A stretch of DNA of 64,000 bases, taken from Chrysopilus asiliformis (Eukaryota; Arthropoda; Insecta; Diptera; Rhagionidae). The translations under genes and the position numbers were made by a program. The DNA lies in assembly GCA_964034945.1 (NCBI GenBank), contig OZ035961.1, forward strand, positions 46,860,184 to 46,924,183, in the 5' to 3' direction. The notes beneath the pieces were generated by a model. The model had not been told where the DNA came from, did no database searches, and was given only the letters and a program-made list of their open reading frames with translations. Shown piece by piece: positions 45,275 through 56,680 of this stretch (the first letter of the stretch is position 1; every line of letters starts with the position of its first letter).

Positions 45275-47431
45275 GATTGCCACTAATAATTTATTTTTCT
45301 TCAAAATTTTTTTTTTAAATAAGGTGAACCCGAGGAAATTCGTATAGGAGTTCGCAGTGACCCTAGAAATAAAATTCTCGAAAAAATTCTGATTTTTTTA
45401 AATTAACCGGACTTTTTGGTCGATATTGGAATAGGGAATTTAAATAAAAATATGTATTTTCATATTTCGTATCGATTTACTGTTTTTTGCCTCTCATCAC
45501 GACGTTTGGTAAAAATAACAGAAATCATAAAACAACAATTTAAAACATAAACATGATAACCACGACGACGTCATCATCTAAATTTAAAATTAATGTAAGG
45601 AGTCTATTGCGGTTATCGATACCCTGCAGGAAAAAGAGCTTGAAAAGTTCTTTTCTGGTAGTTTTTCAAAGTACTCTGAAAGTACAATGCTTCTATTTTG
45701 TTTTTCAATGCCCTTGTCCCACGCTTAAAGTACTTTTTTGAATCGACTTGGCAAATTAATTAGAGCAAAACATTTTAAAAGTAGTTTATCAAAACACTTT
45801 TAATTCACTATTTTTACGAATTTAAGGATGCAACTTACATCAAACGCTTATATTTATTCATTATTTTCCATATTTCGAATAAAAGAAATATCAAAAAATG
45901 GAAAAATAAATCAAGGCGGGACCGGGAATCGATCCCATGTCCATGCAATTCGTTGTATTTCTACTTGCGCGTTTGAATTCCGGGCAATTTGATCCATGAA
46001 AATTGGCCGCGAAAAACCAACGAAAAAACTTTTGAAACGAGAAACAAAAAACAAGCTTTGAAAATTTTAAATTATTTGAAAATATATATCTCTGTAGATT
46101 TCGATATGATATGACAGCCTGGTCCCAGTGTACGACAAATAATTGATTCACAATCTGGTGAAAATATTTAAATCTTATATGGGTTAATTATCGCTTAATT
46201 TAAACAAAAGTTTTAGCTTAAAAAAAACGTCAATAAAAGGGATTTTCATCGAATCTCGCCTCGATTAGACATAAATTCCGTTTTTTTTCATGGTCCGCCA
46301 TTGAAATCTCCCGTAGAGACAGCATTTGTCAAAATGTTTCTGATGTATTTGAAAAAAAATGAAAAAAATCACAATTTATGTCTAATCTCAGACCTAAAAT
46401 CAGGTGGGAAAAGTTTATTATATAATACAAGTTTTGCAATTTGAAGCACAATTTTTTTAACTGCTGATAATTTCCTCTACGCAAAGTTTTAGCACCACAA
46501 CGAACATCTTTTTTCCGGCGTAATTTACAAATACTAATCATAAATATCTCAAATTTATCTAAAAAAAATCCACTTTATCAAATTATTGTAGGAATTTTTG
46601 TTTTGAATTTCGCAACCCTTTTTTACTGCACACTTCTTCCTGTTTGGTTCAAAAATTTCAAAAAATGGAGAAGTCGTGGAAAGTTTTAATTGAAGATTTC
46701 TTGTAATTTTTTTCTTTGTTGTCCCATCTTCCGCGAGCACGGCCCCTGAGCATCCTGTTCATAATCTAGCTTGTTCATAGTCTGGAAGTAATTGATTTGT
46801 TGTAATTTTCTATGCAATAATGATATTGAAGTTGTAAAATTTCACCATTAGGGTTTCATTCTTCTCAAATATACTGTGGCGCCACACTAGATCTGACTCC
46901 CCCACCCTTCTACTCCATTTTCACACTTCATCGCGCTTGGACGAACCTCCTCCTTCCTAAGGAATGACGTATTTTATGGATAACACCGTTGCCAATTTTA
47001 TAAAAACTAAAACACTATATAGAGCGTGTACTGTATAAACCTTTTGAAAAAGGGATAGCGCCATTTAAATATGGCAACGTGATGCGCTCGGTATACTATA
47101 ACTTTAAGGTATTCTACAGCTCTATATCAAGTGCATAACGACACAAAGCATGCAATTTTTACTTTTAATGATATACATGATATCAGTTTTTCTATATTAT
47201 TTGTAACGCACTGAATCTATCTTCGAACAAAAGTGAAGCACACCTGTGTATTTAAAATGATAAAAAAAAACTTTGGTTTACTCCTGTGCGTCTTTCTGTA
47301 TATCTGTGAATATACGACAACTCTTGAAAGATTTGAATCAGAGATTGAAAATTTAGCATAATTAAAACCAAATAGTTTACGATTTATTAACATTTCATTG
47401 TTTTTTAATAACCAATAAAATTTTCTTTTAG
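45275..47431 (+). other. Spacer between variable exons
   Basis: Apart from a tRNA-like scrap at 45905-45970, the region shows only AT-rich sequence. A GGAGACAGCATTT block (about 43410) recurs as AGAGACAGCATTTGTCAAAA at about 46315, probably from one repeat family. No exon recognised. Confidence 0.4.
45905..45970 (-). mobile_element. tRNA 3'-half-like sequence (SINE scrap)
   Basis: The minus strand reads GGGATCGATTCCCGGTCCCG, a good T-arm/B-box followed by an acceptor-like strand, preceded by TTGCATGGACAT. No matching 5' half or A box was found within 80 nt, so this is not an intact tRNA gene. Confidence 0.35.
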
Positions 47432-47649
47432 TAAAGCGTGGAAAGAGGTTAAAAAACTTAAGTTTAAATGAAAAATTTAAAGTGATTCAAATGAAAGAGA
47501 CCACAAACTTATCTGTCAAGGACATAGCGCAGTTCTTTCAGTGCGGGAAAACTCAAATTTATGAAATCTTGAAAATCAGGAAGATCATAATGGAAAAATA
47601 TTTAAAGGCAAACTTTGAGGAATTGAAAATGAAGAAAATGGGATTTTAA
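47432..47649 (+). CDS. mod(mdg4): mod(mdg4) alternative 3' exon 6, CENP-B/Psq-type helix-turn-helix
   Basis: Acceptor TTTTCTTTTAG ends at 47431. The phase-1 join gives a 72-residue tail, VKRGKRLKNLSLNEKFKVIQ, then NLSVKDIAQFFQCGKTQIYE and KYLKANFEELKM. This is the N-terminal helix-turn-helix of CENP-B and pogo/Tigger transposases (KR..LsL.EKlkVI, then a second helix with DIA..F, a turn CGK, and a recognition helix TQIYEIL). It lacks an initiator Met, so it can be used only as a spliced exon. Poly(A) signal AATAAA is at about 47757. DNA binding is the likely role. Adoption from a pogo-like element is inference. Confidence 0.72.
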
Positions 47650-48835
47650 ATACCAACCTAGCAATTGGTTTATAAAGTCTATATTTTTTATGTAAATTAA
47701 TTTGTAAAAAGTACAAAAATTACAATTAGCGATAAACAGAAATATTATGTTGCGAAATAAAATACTTCTAAAAGATGTAATGTTTTCTATAGTCTCTAGT
47801 TTTCTATATAAATATAAAAGAGCGAAAAACAGAATTGTGTTAAAAATTTTAAATTTTGTGCAGAGCCGTTAATCGTGAAAAACAAGAAAAAATTCTTGTA
47901 TGGGAAAAATTGGTTCAAATCTTTCTCCGCTCCTATGCAAACTGGAAAGGTACTAACCTGATAATCGCGGACCTTATGCTCGGCGAAATTAAGCTATTTC
48001 GAATTATAGAACCTTAAAACTCATAGCCAAAACGTTTAATTTCCACCAGTGATGCGCAAAAAGTATTTATCCGTTACAAAAGTAACGAATAGTCCACCAC
48101 CAAAGAGTTCCTCTCAATTACTTATCAAATGTATTCGTTACCAGTTACCCGACCACGACGAGCCAAGCTAAACAAATTTCAAACCTGCTTTGCTTGTGTT
48201 TGCTTTAACCGATGGCTTTTGAATTCATCCATCAATACCGTCAAAGAGATACAATAATAAGGGAACAATTAAAAAAGAAAGAAATATCACGACATGTGTT
48301 TTGAATTTTCATTCTTTACTTCAGATAATTTTGTCAAAGCAAATTCGGGATCGATGAAAGCGAAAAAATAACAAATCTCAATCGAGTTTTGATCGTTATG
48401 CTGATGGAATTGTGCGAATACCCCGAATACATGATTATTACGATTATGAGGAACGAATTAGGGATTGAATAGAAATTTTGTGTTTTATGAACATAAATTT
48501 TGTAAAATTTTGTGTAACCTGCTTTATCGAAAACCATTTTTATGAAAAAGTAAATTACAATAGACATTTTTAATTGATATTGCTTTGCCTCAAAATATTC
48601 ATGAAGTTCAAATACTGTTTAAATTTTTGATCTTTGAATATTCGTGGTCCAAAATCACAAAAAACTGACCTAGTTTTTGAACATATTATTTTTCGAAAAA
48701 AATGTCGACGAATCAGGTCCTATCATATAAAAAAAATCAGTCACTAATTTTTTTTTTTGCTTTGAAGGTTCCTCAAATTTTAAACTTTTGGAAGTTTTGA
48801 AACAATTACGATTATATTTCGATTTATTTTAACAG
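47650..48835 (+). other. Spacer between variable exons
   Basis: 3'UTR of exon 6 to about 47780, then AT-rich sequence without recognised domains. The minus frame 48567-48334 is not FLYWCH. Confidence 0.4.
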
Positions 48836-49214
48836 CTTTGAGATTCATCAAAAATCAGAGAGGCGGAGTAAATTTAGTTTATAGTGACTTCATCTATCGC
48901 TCGAACTTTCGAACTTTTGGAGTGGATCATCAGGTTGTGTATTGGGAATGCATACGTAATCGTTATACCAAGTGTAAGGGGCGAATTAAAACTGAAGGAA
49001 ATGTAGTAACCATAATGAATTGTGAGTATTTATTTATTTCTTAATATTGTCTGTTTTAATATGATTTCGTCTCTTTATAGCGACACATAACCACACGTGT
49101 GATCACGAACGGAAAAAATTGGCCAATCATAGGTATAAATTTATGGAAAAATCTATCGAAGAAATCGTGACACCAAAGGCACGAAAAATCACTACAGAAG
49201 TTACTATGCAATAA
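48836..49214 (+). CDS. mod(mdg4): mod(mdg4) alternative 3' exon set 7, FLYWCH (two exons)
   Basis: Exon a 48836-49021 (acceptor ATTTTAACAG) reads ALRFIKNQRGGVNLVYSDF and on to VYWEC and YTKCKGR. It ends at AATT|GTGAGT inside the finger. A 59-nt intron follows. Exon b 49081-49214 completes the zinc ligands (STHNHTCDH) and ends KITTEVTMQ. The total tail is 106 residues. Reading through the first donor stops after a few codons and would lose the His ligands, so splicing is required. AATAAA is at about 49223. Confidence 0.85.
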
Positions 49215-49308
49215 TTTTTTTTAAATAAATATATTTGTTATAAAAGTTGTACTTATTTTTCTTACGATTTGACGAGTCCATAATTTTGATAGAACAAAAC
49301 ATATAAGG

Positions 49309-49430
49309 CCCTATTCCAGGATCCGATACGAATGATTCGGATCGTAAACTCAATGTTGTTGTTGGTATAAAACACTAACAACAACATTGAGTTTACGATC
49401 CGAATCATTCGTATCGGATCCTGGAATAGG
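49309..49430. repeat. Hairpin MITE, near-perfect palindrome
   Basis: CCTATTCCAGGATCCGATAC and its exact complement bracket a centre of TGTTGTTGGTATAAAACACT, the inverse of the loop in hairpins at 20176 and 12320. Confidence 0.88.
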
Positions 49431-50718
49431 CCCTATAAGCTGCGAAATGTTAAACAATACAAGTCTTATTACATAATATAATATTAACACAAGCAATAAT
49501 TGTATGTTTTCATGTTTATATGTGATATATTCGGAAAAATTCTTTAAGACTTTAAGGATAACGAGAATATTCTTTCTCCCATTCTTTCTTCGGAAAATTA
49601 TCATCAAGGGGTTTTTAAGGGGCAATGATTGCGATATGATTTTAGAATTTCAAAACGGAAAGTCTTGTAAGGCCACCACGAGTAACCTTATAATCCTATA
49701 CTTCTCGCAAAAATCAGCATTTTTTTCGATAAGGGATTTCGAACTTCAAAACAGATCCTGTAAGGATAACGTGTATATACTTTTCCCTTATAAGAAGGAT
49801 GTTAAGGTCACAGAGCATTGCACGGTCTTCACGGTACGATATATTTCAAGCGGAATAGTAGTTTAGTTAAAAAGGATTTTATAAAAAGAGCTCTTGGACT
49901 TTTATTAGTATGATAAAGATATTAGCGAAACTTTTACTTTTAAGAAATTGGACCCGGAGATAAGTAAGAAACCATGATTTTTTCGCATTTCATATTGCTA
50001 CGCTACACGACTTTTCAGATTAATAGAAAGGTTCAGATTATTTTACAACCTGGGACTGGAATACCTTTTAATGCCTAAGGACAGATGGATTTGAGGGTTA
50101 TAATCACTAGAAAATACCGAGATTAAATGTTGTTCCAAAGCTAAACTGTTCGTAGGATAAAGAAATGTCTTTAATTTATTTTCTTGTGCACGTGAAACTG
50201 TCCGAGGGAGACAAGAGAAGATAATATCCTGCAGAAATAAGATTATGTTCGATTTTGATGTATCACTTTTTAAAAATATCGGATTTTAATTTTTACGAAC
50301 AAACAAATACTGTTTTGTTTAATTATTCGTCGTTTTTATTATGTGGGAAGATTCTCCCAGATGTTGGATCAAGTTGACCACAATTTGGGGAGACTTTTCA
50401 GGTCTTCGTTTCTTTAATAATAAGTCTATGTTTGTCTTCAATGAAATATATATAAATTGAAAGCATCAAGATTTAATACATTGGAGCGAAATAAACCTTT
50501 AAGTAATCACAAAAAACTATTGAAACTAAAAAAGTAAAATGGCCATTCAATCTCCATTTTTTAAGTACAATATAAATTGAAACAAATAAGAATTACAACC
50601 AAATTTGTGCTTTTCGGGCCCAATTTTGAAGAAATTTCACGGCAAAACCGAAGTTTGTATTTTGCCTTAAACCTTACTTGAATCAAAAATGCCAAGTGTA
50701 TATATACATAGATTAATA

Positions 50719-50969
50719 TTAACACTAGATTGCCCAAGCAAGTCATTTTGACTGCTTTTTAATTTCAATCAGAAAAACAATTATGTATATAATGATACAA
50801 TTTGTTAGAATTTTGTGACTTTTTGTACAACATACATATAAATGCGTTTATTAATAATTGTAGTTACCTCCCCCTCCTTCATTTCCGGTATATATATATA
50901 TGTGTTATACCTATATTACCAAAAGCAGTAATTTTGACTGCTTGACTTCCTTGGGCAATCTAGTGTTAA
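50719..50969. mobile_element. piggyBac-type MITE in a TTAA site
   Basis: TTAA (50719-50722) then CACTAGATTGCCCAAG; at the other end CTTGGGCAATCTAGTG then TTAA (50966-50969). The element proper is 243 bp with long imperfect inverted repeats. The paralogous position in the second copy (about 53869) has a single intact TTAA, a clean empty site. TTAA duplication is the signature of piggyBac transposition. Confidence 0.92.
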
Positions 50970-51408
50970 GAATGCAAAATTCGATCGTTTATCTGTTCAA
51001 CATTGATCGGTGGTGGATGGACACACACAAACATTCGATATTTATATGAAGTGCACTGAAAGAAACGTTCTGCAAGCTTTCTTGGTTTCTGATGGAACCT
51101 TTTTAAAAAAGTTGAAAGTCCACTGACTTAAAAATTGCTCCTCTTCTTCGTCTTAGTGTTTCATCTATGAAATATATCATGTGTACCAACTACAATAATT
51201 TCATTTAAATTGGTCCACAAGAGATCCGTAATTTTTAAATGGTTTAAATAGTTGTACGAAACAAAAAACAGTTTTTTATTTATCAAAGCAAGTGGTAAAA
51301 TTTCACATTAAAAATCTTAATAAAACAAAATCGTGAACGTATTTAATAAATGTAATATTTGGTAATATCGTTGATTGATTTTCGTTAATTTAAGGTATTT
51401 TTTTTTAG

Positions 51409-51701
51409 ACCTTTATGATGCGCAGTTGAGTCAGCTTTACTTTATACGAAGTCGCTGGGGCAGAAAACTACTAGTTTACAAAGGCTATACATTTACATCA
51501 AATAAACGTGTATATTCGACAAATACGACATACTGGCGATGTACTTTCTCGAACTCGAGAAAAAAACTGCCTTGCCCGGTTAGGTGTACAACAAAACACG
51601 GCATTCTTATTAACTACATTGGAGATCACAATCATTCAGAACCGGGTGAAAATATTGTTGGACAAAAACTTAGCATGGATTATTGTATGGACGATCCATA
51701 A
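51409..51701 (+). CDS. mod(mdg4): mod(mdg4) alternative 3' exon 8, FLYWCH
   Basis: Acceptor ATTTTTTTTTAG ends at 51408. The 97-residue tail opens DLYDAQLSQLYFIRSRWGRK, followed by LVYKGYTFTSNK, TTYWRC, PCPVRC and the HNH pair in GDHNHSEPG, ending MDYCMDDP. The AAATAAA signal follows within 10 nt of the stop. The exon at 54295 is its almost exact duplicate. Confidence 0.9.
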
Positions 51702-52092
51702 ATTGAGAAATAAATTACTTAAAGAAAGAGATTTTATATTTGAAATAAATTTTTGTGTTTGCTTCAACATTTTTCAAATACATATATATATTTATGGACA
51801 GCATAAGACTTTCTTAAACTGAACATACATGCTTGCGTAATGTCGTGTTGTAAGCCTACGATGACCTCCCTATAAATTTTCAATTAACATATAATGTAAA
51901 AAACAATTACCAAATATGAGATACCTAACTAGGTAACGGGAATAAGTTTCGATTTACAGTAAAACGCAAAAATATAAGGAATTTTATTGTCTTTGTTAGT
52001 ACCTTTACAAGTTTTTCTTTTCTTTCAAAAACCCGTTAGTTTACGAGAAATTCCGCAAAATTATTTTTTTACGTATTAATGAGAATATATCC

Positions 52093-53281
52093 AGAAGGCG
52101 TTTAGTTAGCGAATGACAGTAAAAGGCAAAGTCATACATAAGAGAAGTAAATTGCGAAACACGAAATTGAGATTTTTAAAGTCACTTCCGGTTAATGGAT
52201 TTCCACTAGAAGTTTTAAAGAGACATTTTTGTAATAAGGCTCCGATCGACTTCGGTTTCGGCCAGTTTCTGCCCAAGATTACACGTTTCACCAAGTTTCG
52301 GAAACTTTTGTAGAAAATTTTAAGTTTTGTAATATGTATTTATCAAAATTTAGGACTTTTTTTTCAAAAAGGAGTTTTTTAATAAAAAATTATGCAAAAC
52401 TATGCAAATTTGTCAAAATTACTATCACATCGAAGATATCCAGCCCGCACATATCCAGCTAAACAAAACGAGAAAAAATATTGCGATTTTTATTATGTTA
52501 TTGTACTATCATTGAATGTGGGTCTGCAGATAAATGCACATCGAACGCACATTTAAACATTTTTTTCCAAAGACCCACATTATTAATGCGACGAGAATAA
52601 AAAATTTCGAAATTTTTGTCAGTGGGTTGGATAATTTTTATTCTCATCGTATTTTTTCTAATTTTGTGATGTAATTTATGAAAATCACTTTTCTTTTTGT
52701 TTTCAAAAATATTAAGTTTCAGTTTTTATACTCTTTTATGAGAATCATCCAACCAATTGTCAGTCACAAAAATCAATTAAACCAGGGTATTTGGTATGAC
52801 AAAACATTTTGATTTCCGACTGTTCGTCCGTGAACGCCATAACGTTCGAAAGAGACTTGAAATTTTTTACAGTTGCGTTTCTCATAACTAGCAAGGCTTA
52901 AGTCTTGAACGGGCAAAATCGTACCATTCGGTCACCTCTCATATGAAAAAGTGTTTTGCGATTTTCTCTTAAACGTATTGAAAAATTTATAAAGACTTGT
53001 TTTGACCACTTCCCCCTCTGCTGTACAATTAGAGTATTTAACGATTACCTTCTGGCGATTGTAATTTTTCTTATGTTTTATTTAAAATTTAACTCCGTCA
53101 ACCAAATTTATTCTTTTTTAAACATTTTGGTCATACAGTGCTTCCTTTAAAAAACTTTCTGTTTCGTCCGAAAGTTTGATTTTGGCCTCAAATTCCGGTT
53201 TCGGTCGGACACTACACTTATGGAAGTTATTGACGTTTTCTCAAGTAAAAAAGCCACTAACAAGAGCACACTCAGACTACA
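52093..53281 (+). other. Spacer between duplicated units
   Basis: About 52790-53120 is a member of the GTCCGTC-type dispersed repeat (TCCGTGAACGCCATAACGTT, CTTGAACGGGCAAAATCG). About 52560-52760 holds mirrored GAGAATAAAAA / TTTTTATTCTC words. No exon was recognised. Confidence 0.4.
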
Positions 53282-53291
53282 CGAGGAGCAT

Positions 53292-54988
53292 AAAGTTAAA
53301 CTGTTCGTAGGATAAAGAAATGTCTTTAATTTTTTTTCTTGTGCACGTGAAACTGTCCGAGGGAGACAAGAGAAGATATCCTGCAGAAATAAGATTACGT
53401 TCGATTTTGATGTATCACTTTTTAAAAATATCGGATTTTAATTTTTACGAACAAACAAATACTGTTTTGTTTAATTATTCTTCGTTTTTATTATGTGGGA
53501 AGATTCTCCCAGATGTTGGATCAAGTTGACCACAATTTGGGGAGACTTTTCAGGTCTTCGTTTCTTTAATAATAAGTCTATGTTTGTCTTCAATGAAATA
53601 TATATAAGTTGAAAGCATCCAGATTTAATACATTGGAGCGAAATAAACCTTTAAGTAATCACAAAAAACTATTGAAACTAAAAAAGTAAAATGGCCATTC
53701 AATCTCCATTTTTTAAGTACAATATAAATTGAAACAAATAACAATTACAACCAAATTTGTGCTTTTCGGGCCAATTTTGAAGAAACTTCACGGCAAAACC
53801 GAAGTTTGTATTTTGCCTTAAACCTTACTTGAATCAAAATTGCCAAGTGTATATATACATAGATTAATATTAAGAATCCAAAATTCGATCGTTTATCTGT
53901 TCAACATTGATCGGTGGCGGATGCACACACAAACATTCGATATTTATATGAAGTGCACTGAAAGAAACGTTCTGCAAGCTTTCGTGGTTTCTGTTGGAAC
54001 CTTTTTAAAAAAGTTGAAAGTCCACTGACTTAAAAATTGCTCCTCTTCTTCGTCTTAGTTTTTCATCTATGAAATATATCATGTGTACATACAATAATTT
54101 CATTTAAGATCCGTAATTTTTTAATGTTTTAAATAGTTGTACGAAACAAAAAAACAGTTTTTTATTTATCAAAGCAAGTGGTAAAAATTCACATTAAAAA
54201 TCTTAATAAAACAAAATCGTGAATGTATTTAATAAATGTAATATTTGGTAATATCGTTGATTGATTTTCGTTAATTTAAGGTATTTTATTTTAGACCTTT
54301 ATGATGCGCAGTTGAGTCAGCTTTACTTTATACGAAGTCGCTGGGGCAGAAAACTACTAGTTTACAAAGGCTATACATTTACATCAAATAAACGTGTGTA
54401 TTCGACAAATACGACATACTGGCGATGTACTTTCTCGAACTCGAGAAAAAAACTGCCTTGCCCGGTTAGGTGTACAACAAAACACGGCATTCTTATTAAC
54501 TACATTGGAGATCACAATCATTCAGAACCGGGTGAAAATATTGTTGGACAAAAACTTAGCATGGATTCTTGTATGGACGATCCATAAATTGAGAAATAAA
54601 TTACTTAAAGAAAGAGATTTTATATTTGAAATAAATTTTTGTGTTTACTTCAACATTTTTCAAATATATATATATATTTATGGATAGCATAAGACTTTCT
54701 TAAACTGAACATACATGCTTGCGTAATGTAATGTCGTGTTGTAAGCCTACGATGACCTCCCTATAAATTTTCCTATAAATTTGTGAACATAGAATGTAAA
54801 AAACAATTACCAAATATGAGATAACTAGGTAACGGGAATAAGTTTCGATTTACAGTAAAACGCAAAAATATAAGGAATTTTATTGTCTTTGTTAGTACCT
54901 TTACAAATTTTTCTTTTGTTTCAAAAACCCATTAGTTTACGAGAAATTCCGCAAAAATTTTTTTTTACGTATTAATGAGAATATATCC
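53292..54988 (+). repeat. Duplicated unit, copy 2 (contains variable exon 9)
   Basis: Near-identical to 50137-52092 but lacks the piggyBac MITE. It is bracketed by the 10-bp direct repeat CGAGGAGCAT (53282-53291 and 54988-54997), which is not present at copy 1, so this copy is the inserted one. Confidence 0.92.
54295..54587 (+). CDS. mod(mdg4): mod(mdg4) alternative 3' exon 9, FLYWCH (recent duplicate of exon 8)
   Basis: Acceptor ATTTTATTTTAG ends at 54294. The protein equals that of exon 8 except Ser for Tyr near the end (MDSCMDDP). All FLYWCH ligands, the stop and the AAATAAA signal are preserved. Because the duplication is so recent, intact sequence is not evidence of separate function. 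Confidence 0.9.
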
Positions 54989-54997
54989 GAGGAGCAT

Positions 54998-55448
54998 ACT
55001 CACATAAAAAATATTTTTCCCAAAACGTATTTTTTTTATGCGGTAAATAGAGATCGCATAGAAAAATCGCACAAATTATACTCACACTTTTAAATGTAGT
55101 TCTATTTTGTGTGGTTACCAAACCTGTCTAACAAGCCATCATTTTAATAGAAAAACGATAAATTAAGCCTTTATCAATAAGAAAACAATAGAAATGCAAT
55201 TTTCTGTACGTTTAGATCAGAGTTAGGTTCTCGTATTGTATGTGGAAGTATCGTGTTTTACGAGGGCAATAAGACTAAGTTGCAGGAGATCATGTTATAG
55301 AAAGATTTAGTTAATTGTCAAATCTTGTTAGAGCGAAGTTGGCTAGTAGCAATGCCGTGCTCTACGGAGGTGACCCGTATTTTCTTATTTTTTATTTGAA
55401 AACTTGTATTCATACTACGTATTTTATTAATAGTTTTTTCAATTTCAG
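54998..55448 (+). other. Spacer between variable exons, nothing recognised
   Basis: AT-rich sequence without repeats shared elsewhere in the window. Confidence 0.35.
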
Positions 55449-55792
55449 ATAAAAACCAAAAGCGTCTTAAATATGTGAGCAGTATAAAGGGCGGTTATCA
55501 GCTCTGTTTAGATGGATTTCCGTTCACAAGACATCGGGTAAGAGGTGATACCATTTATTGGCGCTGTGTACAGTTTCATGCAACTTCGTAAGTTAAATCT
55601 AAACATAGTTCCTTATCGAGCAATCAGTTTAGTTAAGAATTTTTTAGTTGCCGGGCACGTCTACGCACAAGAAATAATGGGAAGGAGTTAGAAATTGTCA
55701 ACAAAGCTCATAATCATAACATACAAACTGAACGTCGAAAAAAGGGGTCTTTAAAAGCAGAATATGAAAAACGCCTAAAACATAAGACATAA
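55449..55792 (+). CDS. mod(mdg4): mod(mdg4) alternative 3' exon set 10, FLYWCH (two exons)
   Basis: Exon a 55449-55587 (acceptor TCAATTTCAG) reads DKNQKRLKYVSSIKGGYQLC and on to YWRCVQFHAT. It ends in phase 2 at ACTTC|GTAAGT. A 60-nt intron follows. Exon b 55648-55792 opens by completing Ser and continuing CRARLRTRNNGK, with HNH in KAHNHNIQ, ending KRLKHKT. The tail is 94 residues. The intron splits the finger between its Cys ligands, a different position from that in set 7. AATAAA is at about 55807, only about 110 nt before the next acceptor. Confidence 0.85.
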
Positions 55793-55916
55793 TGTTCAAA
55801 AAATTATGAATAAAATGGTTAATAAAACAAAAGAATTTTTTTTCGTTTTTTTTTTTTAATGAAAAATTTGTTTTGCGTTTCATAAAATTTCCATCTAACA
55901 TCTGCATTATTTTTAG

Positions 55917-56197
55917 GTTTGCGAAAAATGTCTGAAAAATCACCTGAATTATCATATACTTATAATCGGCGTGGACAATTGGTATACAAAAATTTTACTT
56001 TTGGTAGTGCTCTTCAAAAAGGCAAAGAAAATGTTGTACACTGGAGATGTATTGCATACAAGAAAACAAAGTGCCCAGCAGTTATAAAAACTAGGGGTAA
56101 AGCCATTTGGGAAGAAACAGGAACTCATAATCATCCGGAGAATGCGACGAAACAGATTTTTCCTCCAATGTTGTGGAATGAGGATTATGAAAAATAA
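55917..56197 (+). CDS. mod(mdg4): mod(mdg4) alternative 3' exon 11, FLYWCH
   Basis: Acceptor TTATTTTTAG ends at 55916. The 93-residue tail opens GLRKMSEKSPELSYTYNRRG, then LVYKNFTFGSALQKG, VHWRC, TKCPAV and HNH in GTHNHPEN, ending WNEDYEK. A poly(A)-like AATAATAAAA overlaps the stop region. The previous set ends only 124 nt upstream. Confidence 0.88.
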
Positions 56198-56680
56198 TAA
56201 TAATAAAAAAAACTAGAAGCATGTTTAGGGATTTTGATAGTAAGATGATAAAAAAAATTAATTTACTTGTACAATTCTTATAAAATTTGAAAAAAATGTC
56301 AAGGTTTTTTATTTCACTAGAAATTTGTAATTTAAGAATTCGATTTACAAAACTTCATGTTAAAAAAGTTACTCCAGTTATACCGAAGTCAGATTCTGAA
56401 TTAGCGGTATCGAATTATACTACAAAGATTGTAATATATTTGGCAACACGAAAAAGTTTACATGTAGTACGACATGTTTGGTAAATATTTAGTTCCAACG
56501 ATGGTTTTATCACATTTATCATCAAATTTGAATGCATTGGACTTGTAGTTACTTCCGATTTATTTAACTTTAGAACATTTTTATTCGATTAATCGAAATT
56601 TGTTCGAAATTCTTTGGTTTCTGGACTTACACTTATTGTTTATGTTATTGTTATGAGGAACTTGCAAAACTTCGATTTAT
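56198..56680 (+). other. Spacer, no exon recognised
   Basis: The open frame 56287-56484 lacks any FLYWCH or other motif and has no good acceptor in the right phase. Confidence 0.35.

Larger units (their letters stand above)
50137..52092 (+). repeat. Duplicated unit, copy 1 (contains variable exon 8)
   Basis: From AAAGCTAAACTGTTCGTAGG to AATGAGAATATATCC. It matches 53292-54988 almost base for base apart from small indels and the MITE at 50723-50965. It carries upstream sequence, the FLYWCH exon and about 390 nt downstream. Confidence 0.92.

Noticed and set aside
45905..45970. Intact tRNA gene
   Set aside because: Only the T-arm and 3' acceptor-like part are present. No 5' half pairs with it.
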